A DNA stretch of 37,789 bases from Desulfobulbaceae bacterium (GCA_031287565.1 JAITSS010000070.1:1-37789); one strand, 5' to 3'; shown: positions 14,838 to 24,396, numbered from the stretch's first letter. The notes: generated from the letters alone by a model not told the origin. Made by a program: numbers and translations.

Positions 14838-15797
14838 ATGATGAAACCACGCGCCAAGTCCCTGCTTACACTCCGCTTTTTCTTTCTCTGCGCCGCCCTG
14901 TTCATGGCCTGTGGCGCTGTTTACGCGGCAAACCGGCCAAACATCCAGGAGCTGACCGCCCAAGCGGAATCCGGCGATGCGGCGGCGCAAGTCAATCTCG
15001 GCTGGATGTACGAAAACGGGCGCGGTGTGCCCAAGGACGACCGCCAAGCCGTGGCCTGGTGGCAAAAAGCCGCCGCCCAGGGCCATGCGGCGGCGCAAGT
15101 CAATCTCGGCACGATGTATGCAAACGGGCGCGGTGTACCCAAGGACGACCGCCAAGCCGTGGCCTGGTGGCAAAAAGCCGCCGCCCAGGGCCACCATGCG
15201 GCGGCGCAAGTCAATCTCGGCTGGATGTACGCAAACGGGCGCGGTGTGCCCAAGGATGACCGCCAAGCCGTGGCCTGGTATCAAAAAGCCGCCGCCCAGG
15301 GCGATGCGGTGGCGCAAAACAATCTCGGCTGGATGTACCGAAACGGGCGCGGTGTGCCGCAGGACGACCGCCAGGCCGTGGCCTGGTATGAAAAAGCCGC
15401 CAACCAGGGCAATGCGAATGCGCAAGACAATCTCGGCTGGATGTACCGAACCGGGCACGGTGTGCCCAAGGATGACCGTCAAGCCGTGGCCTGGTATCAA
15501 AAAGCCGCCAACCAAGGCGATGCGGATTCGCAATTCATGCTCGGCTGGATGTACGCAAACGGACACGGTGTAGCCAAAAATGGCGTGGAAGCTTTGGCTT
15601 GGATGTATTTGGGCAAAAGCAACGGCCTACCCGAAGGAAGTGAAAAGTCCGCTGATAACTTCATTCCCGCTTTGGAAAATGAGCTGGGACCGGCGATGAC
15701 GCGGGCCGCCCAAAGCCGGGCCAGGGACATCGACGCCAGCATCGAAAAGAAGAGCAGCATGTCGCCAGCCGCTGATGCCGCGCGTTCGCCATTTTGA
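14838..15797 (+). CDS. secreted Sel1-repeat (TPR-like) protein
   Basis: Predicted exported scaffold of alpha-alpha repeats for protein-protein contacts. A signal peptide spans residues 1-30 (basic start, hydrophobic core, cut after VYA). Six Sel1 repeats of 36 residues follow (about residues 46-262), each around the core AQxNLGWMYxNGRGVPKDDRQAVAWxxKAA. Repeat three has one extra His, and repeat six is degenerate. A non-repeat tail of about 55 residues, rich in Ala, Ser and Lys, ends the 319-aa protein. ATG 14838 (or the next codon, also ATG) is chosen because it puts the signal peptide at the N-terminus; the frame extends further upstream without a good start. Partners are unknown and no operon is evident. 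Confidence 0.85.
   Translation: MMKPRAKSLLTLRFFFLCAALFMACGAVYAANRPNIQELTAQAESGDAAAQVNLGWMYENGRGVPKDDRQAVAWWQKAAAQGHAAAQVNLGTMYANGRGVPKDDRQAVAWWQKAAAQGHHAAAQVNLGWMYANGRGVPKDDRQAVAWYQKAAAQGDAVAQNNLGWMYRNGRGVPQDDRQAVAWYEKAANQGNANAQDNLGWMYRTGHGVPKDDRQAVAWYQKAANQGDADSQFMLGWMYANGHGVAKNGVEALAWMYLGKSNGLPEGSEKSADNFIPALENELGPAMTRAAQSRARDIDASIEKKSSMSPAADAARSPF
14973..15623 (+). repeat. six tandem 108-bp repeats coding for Sel1 units
   Basis: Unit starts at 14973, 15081, 15189, 15300, 15408 and 15516 are spaced 108, 108, 111, 108 and 108 bases. Units one to three are nearly identical at the DNA level (for example the CGGGCGCGGTGTGCCCAAGG segment), so the expansion is recent. The last unit is diverged. 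Confidence 0.85.
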
Positions 15798-16210
15798 AAT
15801 GTGAAGGGCGATTTCCGGTTTTACCGATGGCGAATTCTCTGGATGTTCGTCTTGGTCAGGAGGAATCCACCATCGGTTTTCCCAGACCTGGTTTGCAGGG
15901 CTTCGCGCCCAAAGACAGTAAGGGCGAAATCGCAGCGAACGCGGCATCCAGAACAACCCGCGCCAGCGGCAGATCAGGGCGGCGGGCGGCGGCGCTGATT
16001 CTGGTTTATTGCAGCGCTGACCGTCCCGCGACCAAGGCCCGTCCGGCTACGCGAAAAGACTTTCCCGTGGTAGTATGCGTGGTTCGTCCGAGCGCGTCCG
16101 CGACCAGCGCTTGCCACAAACGGCCGACCGTTTTTCGCCGTCGGCTTATCATGTTTTCTCACCCCTGAACTCAGGCCAGTAGGCCATTTATTTACCCAAG
16201 GAGCATCAGC
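15798..16210. other. 413-bp stretch without a supported gene before leuC
   Basis: One open frame (15794-16168, plus) crosses it but has no ribosome binding site and a low-complexity, Arg-rich translation that I do not recognise. A small hairpin GCCGAC/GTCGGC is at 16123-16145 and could belong to a leuC leader. I do not see a leucine-rich leader peptide or a T-box. A leuC ribosome binding site AAGGAG is at 16198-16203. Confidence 0.45.
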
Positions 16211-17515
16211 ATGGGCCAGACCAATGTCGGCAAAACCATTGCCGAAAAGATTTTCGCCGCCCATCGGCGCGACACCCCGGCGCCGGGCACGGAAGTCATC
16301 AGTCTTGACGCGGTATTCTGCCACGAAATCACCACCCCAATCGCCATCATGGACCTGGTGGAAAAGGGCATGGACCAGGTGTTTGACGCCAGCAAAATCA
16401 AAGCGGTCATCGACCACGTGACGCCAGCCAAAGATTCCAAGACCGCCACCCAGGGCAAAATCATGCGTGACTGGGCGACTAGGCATCAAATTAAGGATTT
16501 TTTCGATATTGGTGAAAACGGCGTCTGCCACGCCCTGTTCCCGGAAAAAGGCTTCGTCCGCCCCGGCTACACGGTGATCATGGGCGATTCGCACACCTGC
16601 ACGCACGGGGCCTTCGGGGCCTTTGCCGCCGGTGTCGGCACCACCGATCTGGAAGTGGGAATTTATAAAGGCGTTTGCTCGTTCCGCAGCCCACAAAGCA
16701 TGAAGATTGCGCTGTCGGGTAAGCTGGCTGTGGGCGTCACCGCCAAAGACGTGATTTTAGCCATCATCAAAAAGTTGACGGTGAATGGCGCGACCGATCT
16801 GGTGATCGAGTTTACCGGCGAAACGGTCGCGGCCATGGATATGTCGGCCCGCATGACCATCTGCAACATGGCGGTGGAAGCCGGGGCCACCTGCGGCATC
16901 TGCCCGCCTGACCGGATAACCGCCGAATATCTCTGGCCGTTTATCCAGGGCGAATATGCCAATATCGAGGCCGCCGTCGCCGATTTCCAGAAATGGCATT
17001 CCGACGCCGACGCCAGCTATGTCTCGGTTGTGGAAATGGATGTAACGCCGCTCGCGCCGCAGGTGACGCACGGCTACAAACCGGATCAGGTGAAGGACAT
17101 CACGGAAATGGCCGGAACGCCCATCGACCAAGTGTATATCGGTTCCTGCACCAATGGTAGGATAGAAGATTTGCGGGCCGCCGCCGCCATCCTCAAGGGA
17201 CAACGCATCGCCGCAAACGCGCGCGGCATCGTCACCCCGGCGACTCCGGCCATTTACCGGCAGGCTTTGGCTGAAGGTCTTATCGCCATCTTTATGGACG
17301 CTGGATTCTGCGTCTTAAACCCGACCTGTGGCGCTTGTCTCGGCATGAGCTGCGGCGTTCTGGCTGAAGGCGAAGTCTGCGCCTCAACCACCAACCGCAA
17401 TTTCAATGGCCGCATGGGCAAAGGCGGCATGGTGCATCTGATGAGTCCATACGCGGCGGCGGCGGCGGCCATAAAAGGCGTTATCACCGACCCGCGCCCG
17501 CTCATCGGCAAATAA
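16211..17515 (+). CDS. leuC: 3-isopropylmalate dehydratase large subunit (LeuC2/homoaconitase-like)
   Basis: Aconitase-family enzyme that isomerises 2- and 3-isopropylmalate in leucine synthesis, together with LeuD. The 434-aa protein is of the shorter type found in archaea and many anaerobes. The [4Fe-4S] ligands are Cys313 (GSCTNGR) and Cys373/Cys376 (NPTCGACLG). GDSHTCTHGAFGAFAAGVGT at 125-144 is the substrate-binding signature. ATG 16211 is seven bases from AAGGAG. leuD follows after 11 bases. leuA and leuB are not in the window, and the same subunit type serves citramalate or homoaconitate pathways in some organisms, so the exact substrate needs genome context. Confidence 0.9.
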   Translation: MGQTNVGKTIAEKIFAAHRRDTPAPGTEVISLDAVFCHEITTPIAIMDLVEKGMDQVFDASKIKAVIDHVTPAKDSKTATQGKIMRDWATRHQIKDFFDIGENGVCHALFPEKGFVRPGYTVIMGDSHTCTHGAFGAFAAGVGTTDLEVGIYKGVCSFRSPQSMKIALSGKLAVGVTAKDVILAIIKKLTVNGATDLVIEFTGETVAAMDMSARMTICNMAVEAGATCGICPPDRITAEYLWPFIQGEYANIEAAVADFQKWHSDADASYVSVVEMDVTPLAPQVTHGYKPDQVKDITEMAGTPIDQVYIGSCTNGRIEDLRAAAAILKGQRIAANARGIVTPATPAIYRQALAEGLIAIFMDAGFCVLNPTCGACLGMSCGVLAEGEVCASTTNRNFNGRMGKGGMVHLMSPYAAAAAAIKGVITDPRPLIGK

Positions 17516-17526
17516 GGAGAAACACT

Positions 17527-18060
17527 ATGAAAACATTCGGCGGCCAGGCGATATTCCTGGATAGAAGCGACATCAACACCGACGAAATCATCCCGGCCAA
17601 ATACCTGACCGAAATCACAAAAACCGCGCTGAAGCCGCATCTGCTTGAAGACCTGCTTTTGGACGGCCAAGCCTTCGACGCCCACAGCCAGGCAATGCAA
17701 GAGGCCACGGTGGTGGTCAGCCGCGCCAATTTCGGCTGTGGCTCATCGCGCGAGCACGCGGTTTGGGCCTTTGAGGTAAACAATATCAACCTGATTATCG
17801 CCGAGGGCTTCGCCCGCATCTTCCGGCAGAATATGTTCAACTGCGGCATCCTGGCGATTACGCTGGAAAAAGCGCATATCGACGCCCTGTTCGCGCTGGC
17901 CCAAAAAGGCGCGGTGACAGTCTCGGTCGATTTGACGGCGGGTAGACTGAAGGCGACAAGCGGCGACGCGGCCTATGAATGCGCCTTTCCCTTGAACGAT
18001 TTCGACCGCGAACTGGTCGGGGCCGGCGGCTGGCTGACCTACGCCGACCAGCGCTATTGA
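17527..18060 (+). CDS. leuD: 3-isopropylmalate dehydratase small subunit
   Basis: Swivelling-domain subunit that completes the active site of LeuC. The 177-aa translation has NTDEIIPAKYL at about residues 19-29 and the substrate-binding loop NFGCGSSREHA at about 66-76, both diagnostic. A ribosome binding site AAGGAG lies before ATG 17527. It is placed 11 bases after leuC, so the pair is co-transcribed and the products form the heteromer. Confidence 0.92.
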   Translation: MKTFGGQAIFLDRSDINTDEIIPAKYLTEITKTALKPHLLEDLLLDGQAFDAHSQAMQEATVVVSRANFGCGSSREHAVWAFEVNNINLIIAEGFARIFRQNMFNCGILAITLEKAHIDALFALAQKGAVTVSVDLTAGRLKATSGDAAYECAFPLNDFDRELVGAGGWLTYADQRY

Positions 18061-18166
18061 AGACGCCAATTATAAGACTGAATGCCGCTTGCTACGGGCA
18101 GCCAATTCCCTGTACGTTTCACTATCAAGTATTTTTCCCCATCCCACAGCCACAAGGAGAATCGCC

Positions 18167-19072
18167 ATGGATCGTCGCGCCTTCCTGAAAACCGCCTGTT
18201 CTTCGGTCGCCGCTGTCTCCGCGCTCAACTTCGCGACCAGCGCCGCGCCGCTTCTGGCCGCCTCGCCCCTGGATATGGCGGCGGTGCGCGGCGGCGAACC
18301 GGATGTGATGTTCGACAAAGCGATGAGCGCCTTCGGCGGCATGGGTCAGTTTGTGCGCAAAGGCGACAAGGTGCTGATAAAACCGAACATCGGCTGGGAT
18401 GTCGAGCCAGAACGCGGCGGCGACACCAATCCAAAACTGGTTGGCCGCATCGTCGCCCACTGTCTGCAAGCGGGCGCGAAAGAAGTCACGGTTTTTGATC
18501 ACACCTGTGACCCGTGGCGGCATTGCTATCAGCGCAGCGGCATCGAACGGGCGGTGAAAGACGCCGGTGGCAAAATCGTCTCCGGCGATAGCGAGGGTTA
18601 TTATCAAAAAATAGCGGTGCCGGGCGGCAAGCGGCTGCGCGAAACGGCGGCGCACGAATTGTTTCTGGAGGCCGATAGAATCATCAACGTGCCGGTACTG
18701 AAGCATCATGGTTCGTCGCAGCTTTCAATCGGCATGAAAAACCTGATGGGCGCGGTCTGGGATCGCGGCTATTGGCACAGAAACGACCTGCACCAGTGCA
18801 TCGCCGACTTCATGTCGTTCAAAGCCCCGACTCTGACTGTGGTCGATGCCTATCTCGTGATGCGGCAAAACGGGCCGCGCGGCGTATCGAAAGACGATGT
18901 GGCTTTGATGAAATCCTTAATCGTCGCCCGCGATTTTGTGGCCGCCGACGCCGCCGCCGCCAAACTCTTTGGCGTCGATCCGGCGACCATCCCGCATATT
19001 CAGATGGCGGCGGAAATGGGCCTTGGCAAGATCGATTTGACCGGCCTGAACATCGACCGCATCAAAGTATGA
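18167..19072 (+). CDS. Tat-exported DUF362 domain protein
   Basis: The 301-aa protein starts with a twin-arginine signal (MDRRAFLKTACSSVAAVSAL, cut probably near residue 30). The DUF362 domain follows: KVLIKPNIGWDVEP, a middle VFDHTCDPW, then VPVLKHHGSSQLSIGMKNLMGAV and a C-terminal ADAAAAKLFGVDP. The domain is common in anaerobes beside ferredoxin-like genes, but its reaction is not established. ATG 18167 has AAGGAG eight bases upstream and puts the Arg pair at residues 3-4. The stop overlaps the start of the polyferredoxin gene in an ATGA, so both are made together; the two are likely to act in one periplasmic redox complex. Conserved Cys and His residues (DHTCDPWRHC) may bind a cofactor. 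Confidence 0.82.
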   Translation: MDRRAFLKTACSSVAAVSALNFATSAAPLLAASPLDMAAVRGGEPDVMFDKAMSAFGGMGQFVRKGDKVLIKPNIGWDVEPERGGDTNPKLVGRIVAHCLQAGAKEVTVFDHTCDPWRHCYQRSGIERAVKDAGGKIVSGDSEGYYQKIAVPGGKRLRETAAHELFLEADRIINVPVLKHHGSSQLSIGMKNLMGAVWDRGYWHRNDLHQCIADFMSFKAPTLTVVDAYLVMRQNGPRGVSKDDVALMKSLIVARDFVAADAAAAKLFGVDPATIPHIQMAAEMGLGKIDLTGLNIDRIKV

Positions 19073-20697
19073 AACATCTGAAATGGCTGCGGCGGCTGGT
19101 GGCGTTGACGGTGTTCTGCGCCACCGCTCTGCTGTTTCTCAGCGATGGTTTGCTCGCGTCCGGCTTGGCCAAAATCCTGACCTGGCCGCAGTTCGCGCCG
19201 TCGCTTTTGGCGTTTTGCAACCAGCCGCAGCTCACCGCCTTGGCTTGGCTCGCAGTTATTATCCTGACTATTTTTTTCGGGCGGATTTACTGCTCGGCCC
19301 TCTGCCCGCTCGGTATCGCCCAGGACGGCGCGACCCGGCTGTTCGGGCCGAAGAAGCGCCGTTTTATCCCGGCGATACCGCGTTGGCATTACGGCATCAT
19401 GACTCTGACCATCGTCACATTCATCGTTGGTCACGGCCTGATCCTGCGTCTGCTTGAGCCGTTCAGCGCCTTTGGCCGAATTCTGAATCAAATAGCGCGG
19501 CCAGTGGCGCTGGCCCTGCGCTGGCTGGCGGCCAAGATTTTGGAATATTTTGAAATGTATCTGATCGCGCCGCCAAGCTGGCCGCCATGGGCGCTGTCGT
19601 CTTTCGCGATCGCCTCGTTCACCTTGGTTTTGGTGGCTTGGCTGGCGGCCCGGCATGGGCGATTGTATTGCAACAGCATCTGCCCGTTTGGCGCCTTGTT
19701 CGGTATTTGCGCCAAACGGGCGGTTTTCGCGCCCCGTATCGACGCGGCCATCTGCACCGGCTGCCGCCAATGCGAGGCGATTTGCAAGGCCGACTGCATA
19801 AACGCCCGCGAGCGAACCGTTGATAGAAGCCGCTGCGTCGCCTGCTATAACTGCCTGAGCGTATGCAAAGAAGGCGCGTTACGCCTGAGGCCCGGTCAAA
19901 CCAAGGGGCAAACCGTGCTCTCCGCGCCGATGCCTGGCGGTAAGATTAAGCGTAAAAAACCATCCGCCGCGCGGCCAGGCAAGCCGGAAACCGCCCGTCG
20001 CGCTTTGCTCGCCAGTCTGGGCGCGACCATGGCATGTTTTTTCCTGAGCAAACGCGGACAAGCCGCGCCGGATACGCCGATACAGGTTCCACATCCAGAA
20101 AAGCCCACCACCATTCCAGAGCGGCGCGCGCATCCGGTCAGCCCGCCGGGTTCGATAGGCATTGCCCATTTTACCGATTATTGCACGGCCTGCCAGCTCT
20201 GCGTCGCCGTGTGCCCGTCGCGGGTTTTGTCGCCGTCTTTGTTTGAATTCGGCGTCGATTCGATGATGCAGCCGCGCATGGATTTCGGCGGCGGCTACTG
20301 CGCCTTCGAGTGCGTCAATTGCCTGGAGGTCTGCCCGGTGACGGCGATTTTGCCGCTGTCTCTGGCCGAAAAGAAACTCATCCAGATCGGCGTCGCCCGT
20401 TTCATCAAAGAAAATTGCGTGGTGCACACCGAAGGCACCGCCTGCGGCGCTTGCTCGGAGCATTGCCCAACCAAGGCGGTGGATATGGTCGCCTATCCGC
20501 ATCCGACCAAAAGCAATCTGAAAATCCCGGAAATCAAGGCCGATTTCTGCCTCGGTTGCGGCGCTTGCGAACACGCCTGCCCGACTCGACCCTATCGAGC
20601 GATTGTCGTCGATGGCAATCCCATCCACAAAAAGGCGAAAAAGCCCGATTTCAAACCGGTGGCCGCCCCAAGCGACATCGACGCCTTTCCATTCTAA
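19069..20697 (+). CDS. membrane polyferredoxin: NapH-like domain fused to periplasmic ferredoxin domains
   Basis: The 542-aa protein looks like NapH and NapG joined. The N-terminal half has hydrophobic segments near residues 9-30, 54-70, 108-128 and 176-195, two CX3CP motifs (Cys75/Cys79, Cys201/Cys205) and two [4Fe-4S] sites (Cys229/232/235/239 and Cys256/259/262/266). A linker of about 40 basic residues leads to an internal Arg-Arg plus hydrophobic segment (ARRALLASLGATMACFFL, 309-326), resembling an internal Tat signal anchor. The C-terminal half has four more clusters at Cys372-382, Cys411-422, Cys450/459/462/466 and Cys494-504. It probably carries electrons from quinol or a cytoplasmic donor to the periplasm. 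ATG 19069 overlaps the DUF362 stop; no other start is compatible with the N-terminal membrane segment. Confidence 0.85.
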   Translation: MKHLKWLRRLVALTVFCATALLFLSDGLLASGLAKILTWPQFAPSLLAFCNQPQLTALAWLAVIILTIFFGRIYCSALCPLGIAQDGATRLFGPKKRRFIPAIPRWHYGIMTLTIVTFIVGHGLILRLLEPFSAFGRILNQIARPVALALRWLAAKILEYFEMYLIAPPSWPPWALSSFAIASFTLVLVAWLAARHGRLYCNSICPFGALFGICAKRAVFAPRIDAAICTGCRQCEAICKADCINARERTVDRSRCVACYNCLSVCKEGALRLRPGQTKGQTVLSAPMPGGKIKRKKPSAARPGKPETARRALLASLGATMACFFLSKRGQAAPDTPIQVPHPEKPTTIPERRAHPVSPPGSIGIAHFTDYCTACQLCVAVCPSRVLSPSLFEFGVDSMMQPRMDFGGGYCAFECVNCLEVCPVTAILPLSLAEKKLIQIGVARFIKENCVVHTEGTACGACSEHCPTKAVDMVAYPHPTKSNLKIPEIKADFCLGCGACEHACPTRPYRAIVVDGNPIHKKAKKPDFKPVAAPSDIDAFPF

Positions 20698-20706
20698 GCG
20701 TCGGCT

Positions 20707-21345
20707 TCACAGCGGAATCTTTTCGCCATAATGCCTGGGTTCTGAATGTAAGACTTCAACATCAATCACCGCCAGGATACGCGAAAAGACCTCGCGCAGT
20801 TTGGTGCGAAAAGAGTTGTAGGCCGTGACTTCGCGGGCATTGAAGCCGGTCAGCTTGATGCCGTTGGCCCGCCCGATGTAAATGGCCCTGGCGTTGTGGA
20901 ATTCCTGCGAAACGACGATGCCTGAAGTCTGGCCGAAGATATGTTTGAAGCGCACCACCGAATCAAGGGTTCTGCCGCCCGCGTAATCGCAATAAATATC
21001 ACGGGGCGGCACACCCAGCTCGACCAGGCTTTTCTTCATTGTTTCCGGCTCGTTATAACTGCGATGCCGGTTGTCGCCGGAGACGACCAGTTTGGCGCAT
21101 TTCCCGGCGGCGTAGGCTTGTTGAGCCGCTTCGATGCGATAGGAATAAAACAGGTTTTTCCCACCGCCGACCAGAAATTTCGCGGTGCCCAAAACCAGAC
21201 AGGCTCGCTCTGTCGGCAAGGCGGCGAGGGTGTTGTCGCTGTATCTCCGGTAGTGCAGGACGTAGAGATTGGCGCCGACCGCCAACACCGCCAAAAGCGC
21301 GCAAACCGCCAGCGACAGCGACAGAATTTTTTTGTATGCCCGCAC
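20707..21345 (-). CDS. sanA: SanA/YdcF (DUF218)-family membrane protein
   Basis: The 212-aa protein has an N-terminal membrane segment (residues 7-28), then the DUF218 fold: ACLVLGTAKFLVGGGKNLFYSYRIEAAQQAY, LVVSGDNRHRSYNEPETMKKSLVELGVPPRDI, then GGRTLDSVVRFKHIF and IVVSQEFHNARAIYI. This order is typical of SanA, which affects envelope permeability and vancomycin sensitivity in enterobacteria; the reaction is not known. The start is GTG on the minus strand at 21345, preceded by GGAGA. Convergent with the polyferredoxin gene, with nine bases between the stop codons and no terminator hairpin visible. Confidence 0.8.
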   Translation of the reverse strand: MRAYKKILSLSLAVCALLAVLAVGANLYVLHYRRYSDNTLAALPTERACLVLGTAKFLVGGGKNLFYSYRIEAAQQAYAAGKCAKLVVSGDNRHRSYNEPETMKKSLVELGVPPRDIYCDYAGGRTLDSVVRFKHIFGQTSGIVVSQEFHNARAIYIGRANGIKLTGFNAREVTAYNSFRTKLREVFSRILAVIDVEVLHSEPRHYGEKIPL

Positions 21346-21637
21346 GGACGCTTCTCCGGTTGAATATCGTTTCCTTAAAAAACGCCGCGCCGAAGCGACG
21401 CCGTTTCACCCGAACGCCCCAAACCCGATGCTGATTCTTTTACCCAGCGCGGCCAAACGAGGCAATCTTTACCACAGCGCGGCCCGCTCATCGGCGCCCG
21501 CTGCCGCATCGCTCGCCCGACAACAAAAAACTCGACATTCGCCAGGAATTTCTTAAGGTATAGGGTTAACGTCGCGGCGGCGGTATCACGCCGACTTCCA
21601 TGTCCATTCCATCCGCGTTTCCCCAACTTTTGCCCGC

Positions 21638-21643
21638 AAGGAG
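21638..21643 (+). promoter_or_regulatory. ribosome binding site that fixes a TTG start for ftsH
   Basis: AAGGAG lies seven bases before TTG 21651. The frame also has an ATG at 21600 with no such site. The residues after the TTG ([14 protein letters not shown]) match the usual FtsH N-terminus, so TTG 21651 is the better start. Confidence 0.75.
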
Positions 21644-21650
21644 TCGTCTG

Positions 21651-23552
21651 TTGAATACATTTTATAAAAATTTCAGCATGTGGCTGGTGATCGGCTTCAG
21701 CATGATTCTGTTGTTCAACCTGTTCAATGGCAAATCGCCGTCCAGCGATACGTCGCTTTCCTACAGCGAATTCATGGGCCATGTCGCCAACAAAACCATC
21801 ACCAAAGTGCGTATCAGCGGCGACGTGATTTCCGGTTCTTTGCAGGACGGCACGCCGTTTCAAGCGATTTATCCGATAAACGACATGGAGATGATCCCGC
21901 TTTTGCGCAAGGCCGGGGTGGATATCGCGGTCAAAGAGGCGCAGAAGGATTCCTGGCTGATGACCATTTTCGTTTCTTGGTTCCCGATGTTGCTTCTGAT
22001 CGGCGTCTGGGTCTTTTTCATGCGCCAGATGCAGGGCGGCGGCAAAGGCGGGGCGCTTTCCTTTGGTAAGACCCGCGCCCGGATGCTGGAGCAGGGCCAG
22101 AACAAAGTCACCTTCGCCGATGTCGCGGGCATCGACGAGGCCAAGCAAGAACTAGAAGAAATCATTGATTTTCTGAAAGACCCGCAAAAATTCACCGCCC
22201 TGGGCGGTCGCATTCCCAAAGGCGTGCTTTTGGCCGGGGCGCCGGGCACCGGCAAAACGCTGCTGGCCAAGGCCATCGCCGGGGAAGCCGATGTGCCTTT
22301 TTTCACCATTTCCGGCTCTGATTTTGTGGAAATGTTTGTCGGCGTCGGCGCTTCCCGCGTGCGTGACCTGTTTAATCAGGGGAAAAAACACGCGCCCTGC
22401 ATCATCTTCATTGATGAGATTGACGCCGTGGGTCGGCATCGCGGCGCCGGTTTGGGCGGCGGCCATGATGAACGCGAGCAGACGTTGAATCAGCTTTTGG
22501 TCGAGATGGATGGTTTTGAATCAAATGAAGGCGTCATTATTGTCGCCGCGACCAACCGTCCCGACGTGCTCGACCCGGCTTTGCTTCGTCCGGGGCGTTT
22601 TGACCGCCAGGTGGTGGTGCCAGTGCCGGATGTCGGCGGCAGGCGGAAGATTCTGGAAATCTACGCGAAAAAGACCAAAATGGCGGCGGGCATCGACCTG
22701 GACATTCTCGCCCGCGGCACGCCCGGTTTTTCCGGCGCCGACTTAGAAAATCTGGTCAACGAGGCGGCCTTGATGGCAGCCCGTTCCGGCGCCAGCGAAA
22801 TCAGCCTCAATCTGCTTGAACAGGCCAAAGACAAGATCATGATGGGCGCGGAACGCCGCTCGATGATCATCACGGAAAAAGAAAAACGCATCACCGCCTA
22901 TCACGAGGCCGGGCACGCGCTGGTCGCCTGGCTTTTGCCCGGCACCGATCCTATCCACAAAGTAACGATTATCCCGCGTGGCCGGGCGCTTGGCCTGACC
23001 ATGCAGTTGCCCACCGACGACAAATACACGCGCAGCAAAGAAGAGTTAGAAAGTTCGATTTGCATCCTTTTCGGCGGTCGCATTACCGAAAAAATCATCT
23101 TCGGCAAAGTGACCACCGGCGCCGCCAATGACCTAAAGCGGGCCACGGAGCTGGCGCGGAAAATGGTTTGCGAATGGGGCATGAGCGACGAATTGGGGCC
23201 ATTGACCTACGGTGAGAAGGAAGAACAGATATTTTTAGGCCGGGAAATCACGCAACACCGCGACTACAGCGAGGAGACAGCCAAACGGATTGACGCAGCG
23301 GTAACGGAAATCATCATGGGTTGCGCCGAAAGGGTCAACCACCTGCTGGAAGACAACCGCGACCTGCTTGACCGCATGGCCCAGGAATTGCTCGACAGAG
23401 AAACCATCGTCTTAGACGATATTACACGGATATTCGCCGACCTACGTCCAAAAATTAAAACGGATGAAGCGGCGAGCCAACAAAACGCGGCGCATGAACC
23501 TGAGGCCAAGGCCCCGGAAACCCAGGCCGTTCCTGAGAACGACAATGGGTGA
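21651..23552 (+). CDS. ftsH: ATP-dependent zinc metalloprotease FtsH
   Basis: Membrane-anchored AAA+ protease that degrades misfolded membrane proteins and short-lived regulators. With the TTG start it is 633 aa. Two membrane segments lie at about 9-25 and 103-124 with a periplasmic domain between them. The AAA module has Walker A GAPGTGKT (196-203), Walker B FIDEID (253-258), the pore motif [11 protein letters not shown] (225-235) and the second region of homology with arginine fingers (301-319). The zinc site is HEAGH (418-422), with a downstream Asp ligand in the [11 protein letters not shown] region. The tail is Glu-, Ala- and Pro-rich. The stop overlaps the folP start by four bases; ftsH-folP is a common pairing. 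The 254 bases before the ORF show no clear promoter. Confidence 0.97.
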   Translation: MNTFYKNFSMWLVIGFSMILLFNLFNGKSPSSDTSLSYSEFMGHVANKTITKVRISGDVISGSLQDGTPFQAIYPINDMEMIPLLRKAGVDIAVKEAQKDSWLMTIFVSWFPMLLLIGVWVFFMRQMQGGGKGGALSFGKTRARMLEQGQNKVTFADVAGIDEAKQELEEIIDFLKDPQKFTALGGRIPKGVLLAGAPGTGKTLLAKAIAGEADVPFFTISGSDFVEMFVGVGASRVRDLFNQGKKHAPCIIFIDEIDAVGRHRGAGLGGGHDEREQTLNQLLVEMDGFESNEGVIIVAATNRPDVLDPALLRPGRFDRQVVVPVPDVGGRRKILEIYAKKTKMAAGIDLDILARGTPGFSGADLENLVNEAALMAARSGASEISLNLLEQAKDKIMMGAERRSMIITEKEKRITAYHEAGHALVAWLLPGTDPIHKVTIIPRGRALGLTMQLPTDDKYTRSKEELESSICILFGGRITEKIIFGKVTTGAANDLKRATELARKMVCEWGMSDELGPLTYGEKEEQIFLGREITQHRDYSEETAKRIDAAVTEIIMGCAERVNHLLEDNRDLLDRMAQELLDRETIVLDDITRIFADLRPKIKTDEAASQQNAAHEPEAKAPETQAVPENDNG

Positions 23553-24376
23553 TAATCATGCGGACCGTTACACATCCCCGTGTTCAGATCATGGGGATAC
23601 TGAACGCCACGCCGGATTCTTTTTCCGACGGCGGTAGCTTTTTCGATCTTGACGCGGCACAGGCGCAGGCCGAGCAGCTGATCGCCGCAGGGGCGGATAT
23701 TCTCGACATCGGCGGCGAATCGACGCGGCCCGGCTCCGACCCGGTGCCGCTCGCTGAAGAGTTGCGCCGCGTCATCCCGCTGATCCGTGCGATTCGCGGG
23801 AAGAGCGCAATCCCGATTTCAATCGACACCTACAAAGCCGAAACGGCCAGACAGGCTCTGGCGAGCGGCGCGAATATCATCAACGACATCAGCTCGTTGC
23901 GCTACGACCAGGAGATGGTTGGCTTAGTCGCAACCAGTGGCGCGCCGATCATCCTGACGCACATGCAGGGCGATCCGAAGACCATGCAGGAACACCCGGT
24001 CTATGCCGATGTGGTGCGGGAAGTTCTGGAGTTCTTTCAGGAAAAAATCGCGGCGCTCCGCGCGTTGGCGGTGCCGAAAGAAAAGATTATCATCGACCCC
24101 GGCATCGGCTTCGGCAAAACTCGGCAGCACAATCTTTCTCTTCTGAAGCATCTCGATGCGTTCACGGCGCTGGGCTGTCCGCTGTTGCTCGCCCATTCGC
24201 GCAAGCGATTCCTTGGCGGCCTGACCGGAACCACCGACCCCAAAGAACGCGACCTGCCGACGGCGGTGGTGGCGGCTTTAGCGGTGGAAAAAGGCGTGAA
24301 CATGGTGCGGGTGCATAACGTCGCGGCCACGCGCCAAGCGTTGATTGTCGCCGAAGCCATTGCCGCAGCGCCATAA
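23549..24376 (+). CDS. folP: dihydropteroate synthase
   Basis: Condenses p-aminobenzoate with 6-hydroxymethyl-dihydropterin pyrophosphate in folate synthesis, the target of sulfonamides. The 275-aa TIM barrel shows GILNATPDSFSDGG (pterin-binding loop), DIGGESTRPGSDPV, SIDTYKAETA, NDISSL, IDPGIGFGK and HSRKRFLGGL. All expected signature loops are intact. It may start at GTG 23549, which overlaps the ftsH stop, or at ATG 23558. Translational coupling to ftsH is likely in either case. Confidence 0.95.
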   Translation: MIIMRTVTHPRVQIMGILNATPDSFSDGGSFFDLDAAQAQAEQLIAAGADILDIGGESTRPGSDPVPLAEELRRVIPLIRAIRGKSAIPISIDTYKAETARQALASGANIINDISSLRYDQEMVGLVATSGAPIILTHMQGDPKTMQEHPVYADVVREVLEFFQEKIAALRALAVPKEKIIIDPGIGFGKTRQHNLSLLKHLDAFTALGCPLLLAHSRKRFLGGLTGTTDPKERDLPTAVVAALAVEKGVNMVRVHNVAATRQALIVAEAIAAAP

Positions 24377-24396
24377 ATCAGGAAGTTTGGCCAGAA

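Noticed and set aside
14802-15566. Minus-strand frame with a repeated PGHGLAV(V/I)LG pattern
   Set aside because: The repeats are the reverse complement of the Sel1 units. The plus strand has a signal peptide and a known repeat fold.
14973-15623. Tandem repeats as a possible CRISPR array
   Set aside because: Units are contiguous coding repeats of 108 bases without unique spacers, and no cas gene is present.
15794-16168. A 124-codon frame upstream of leuC
   Set aside because: It has no ribosome binding site, an Arg/Ser/Ala-rich shadow-like composition and no recognisable motif.
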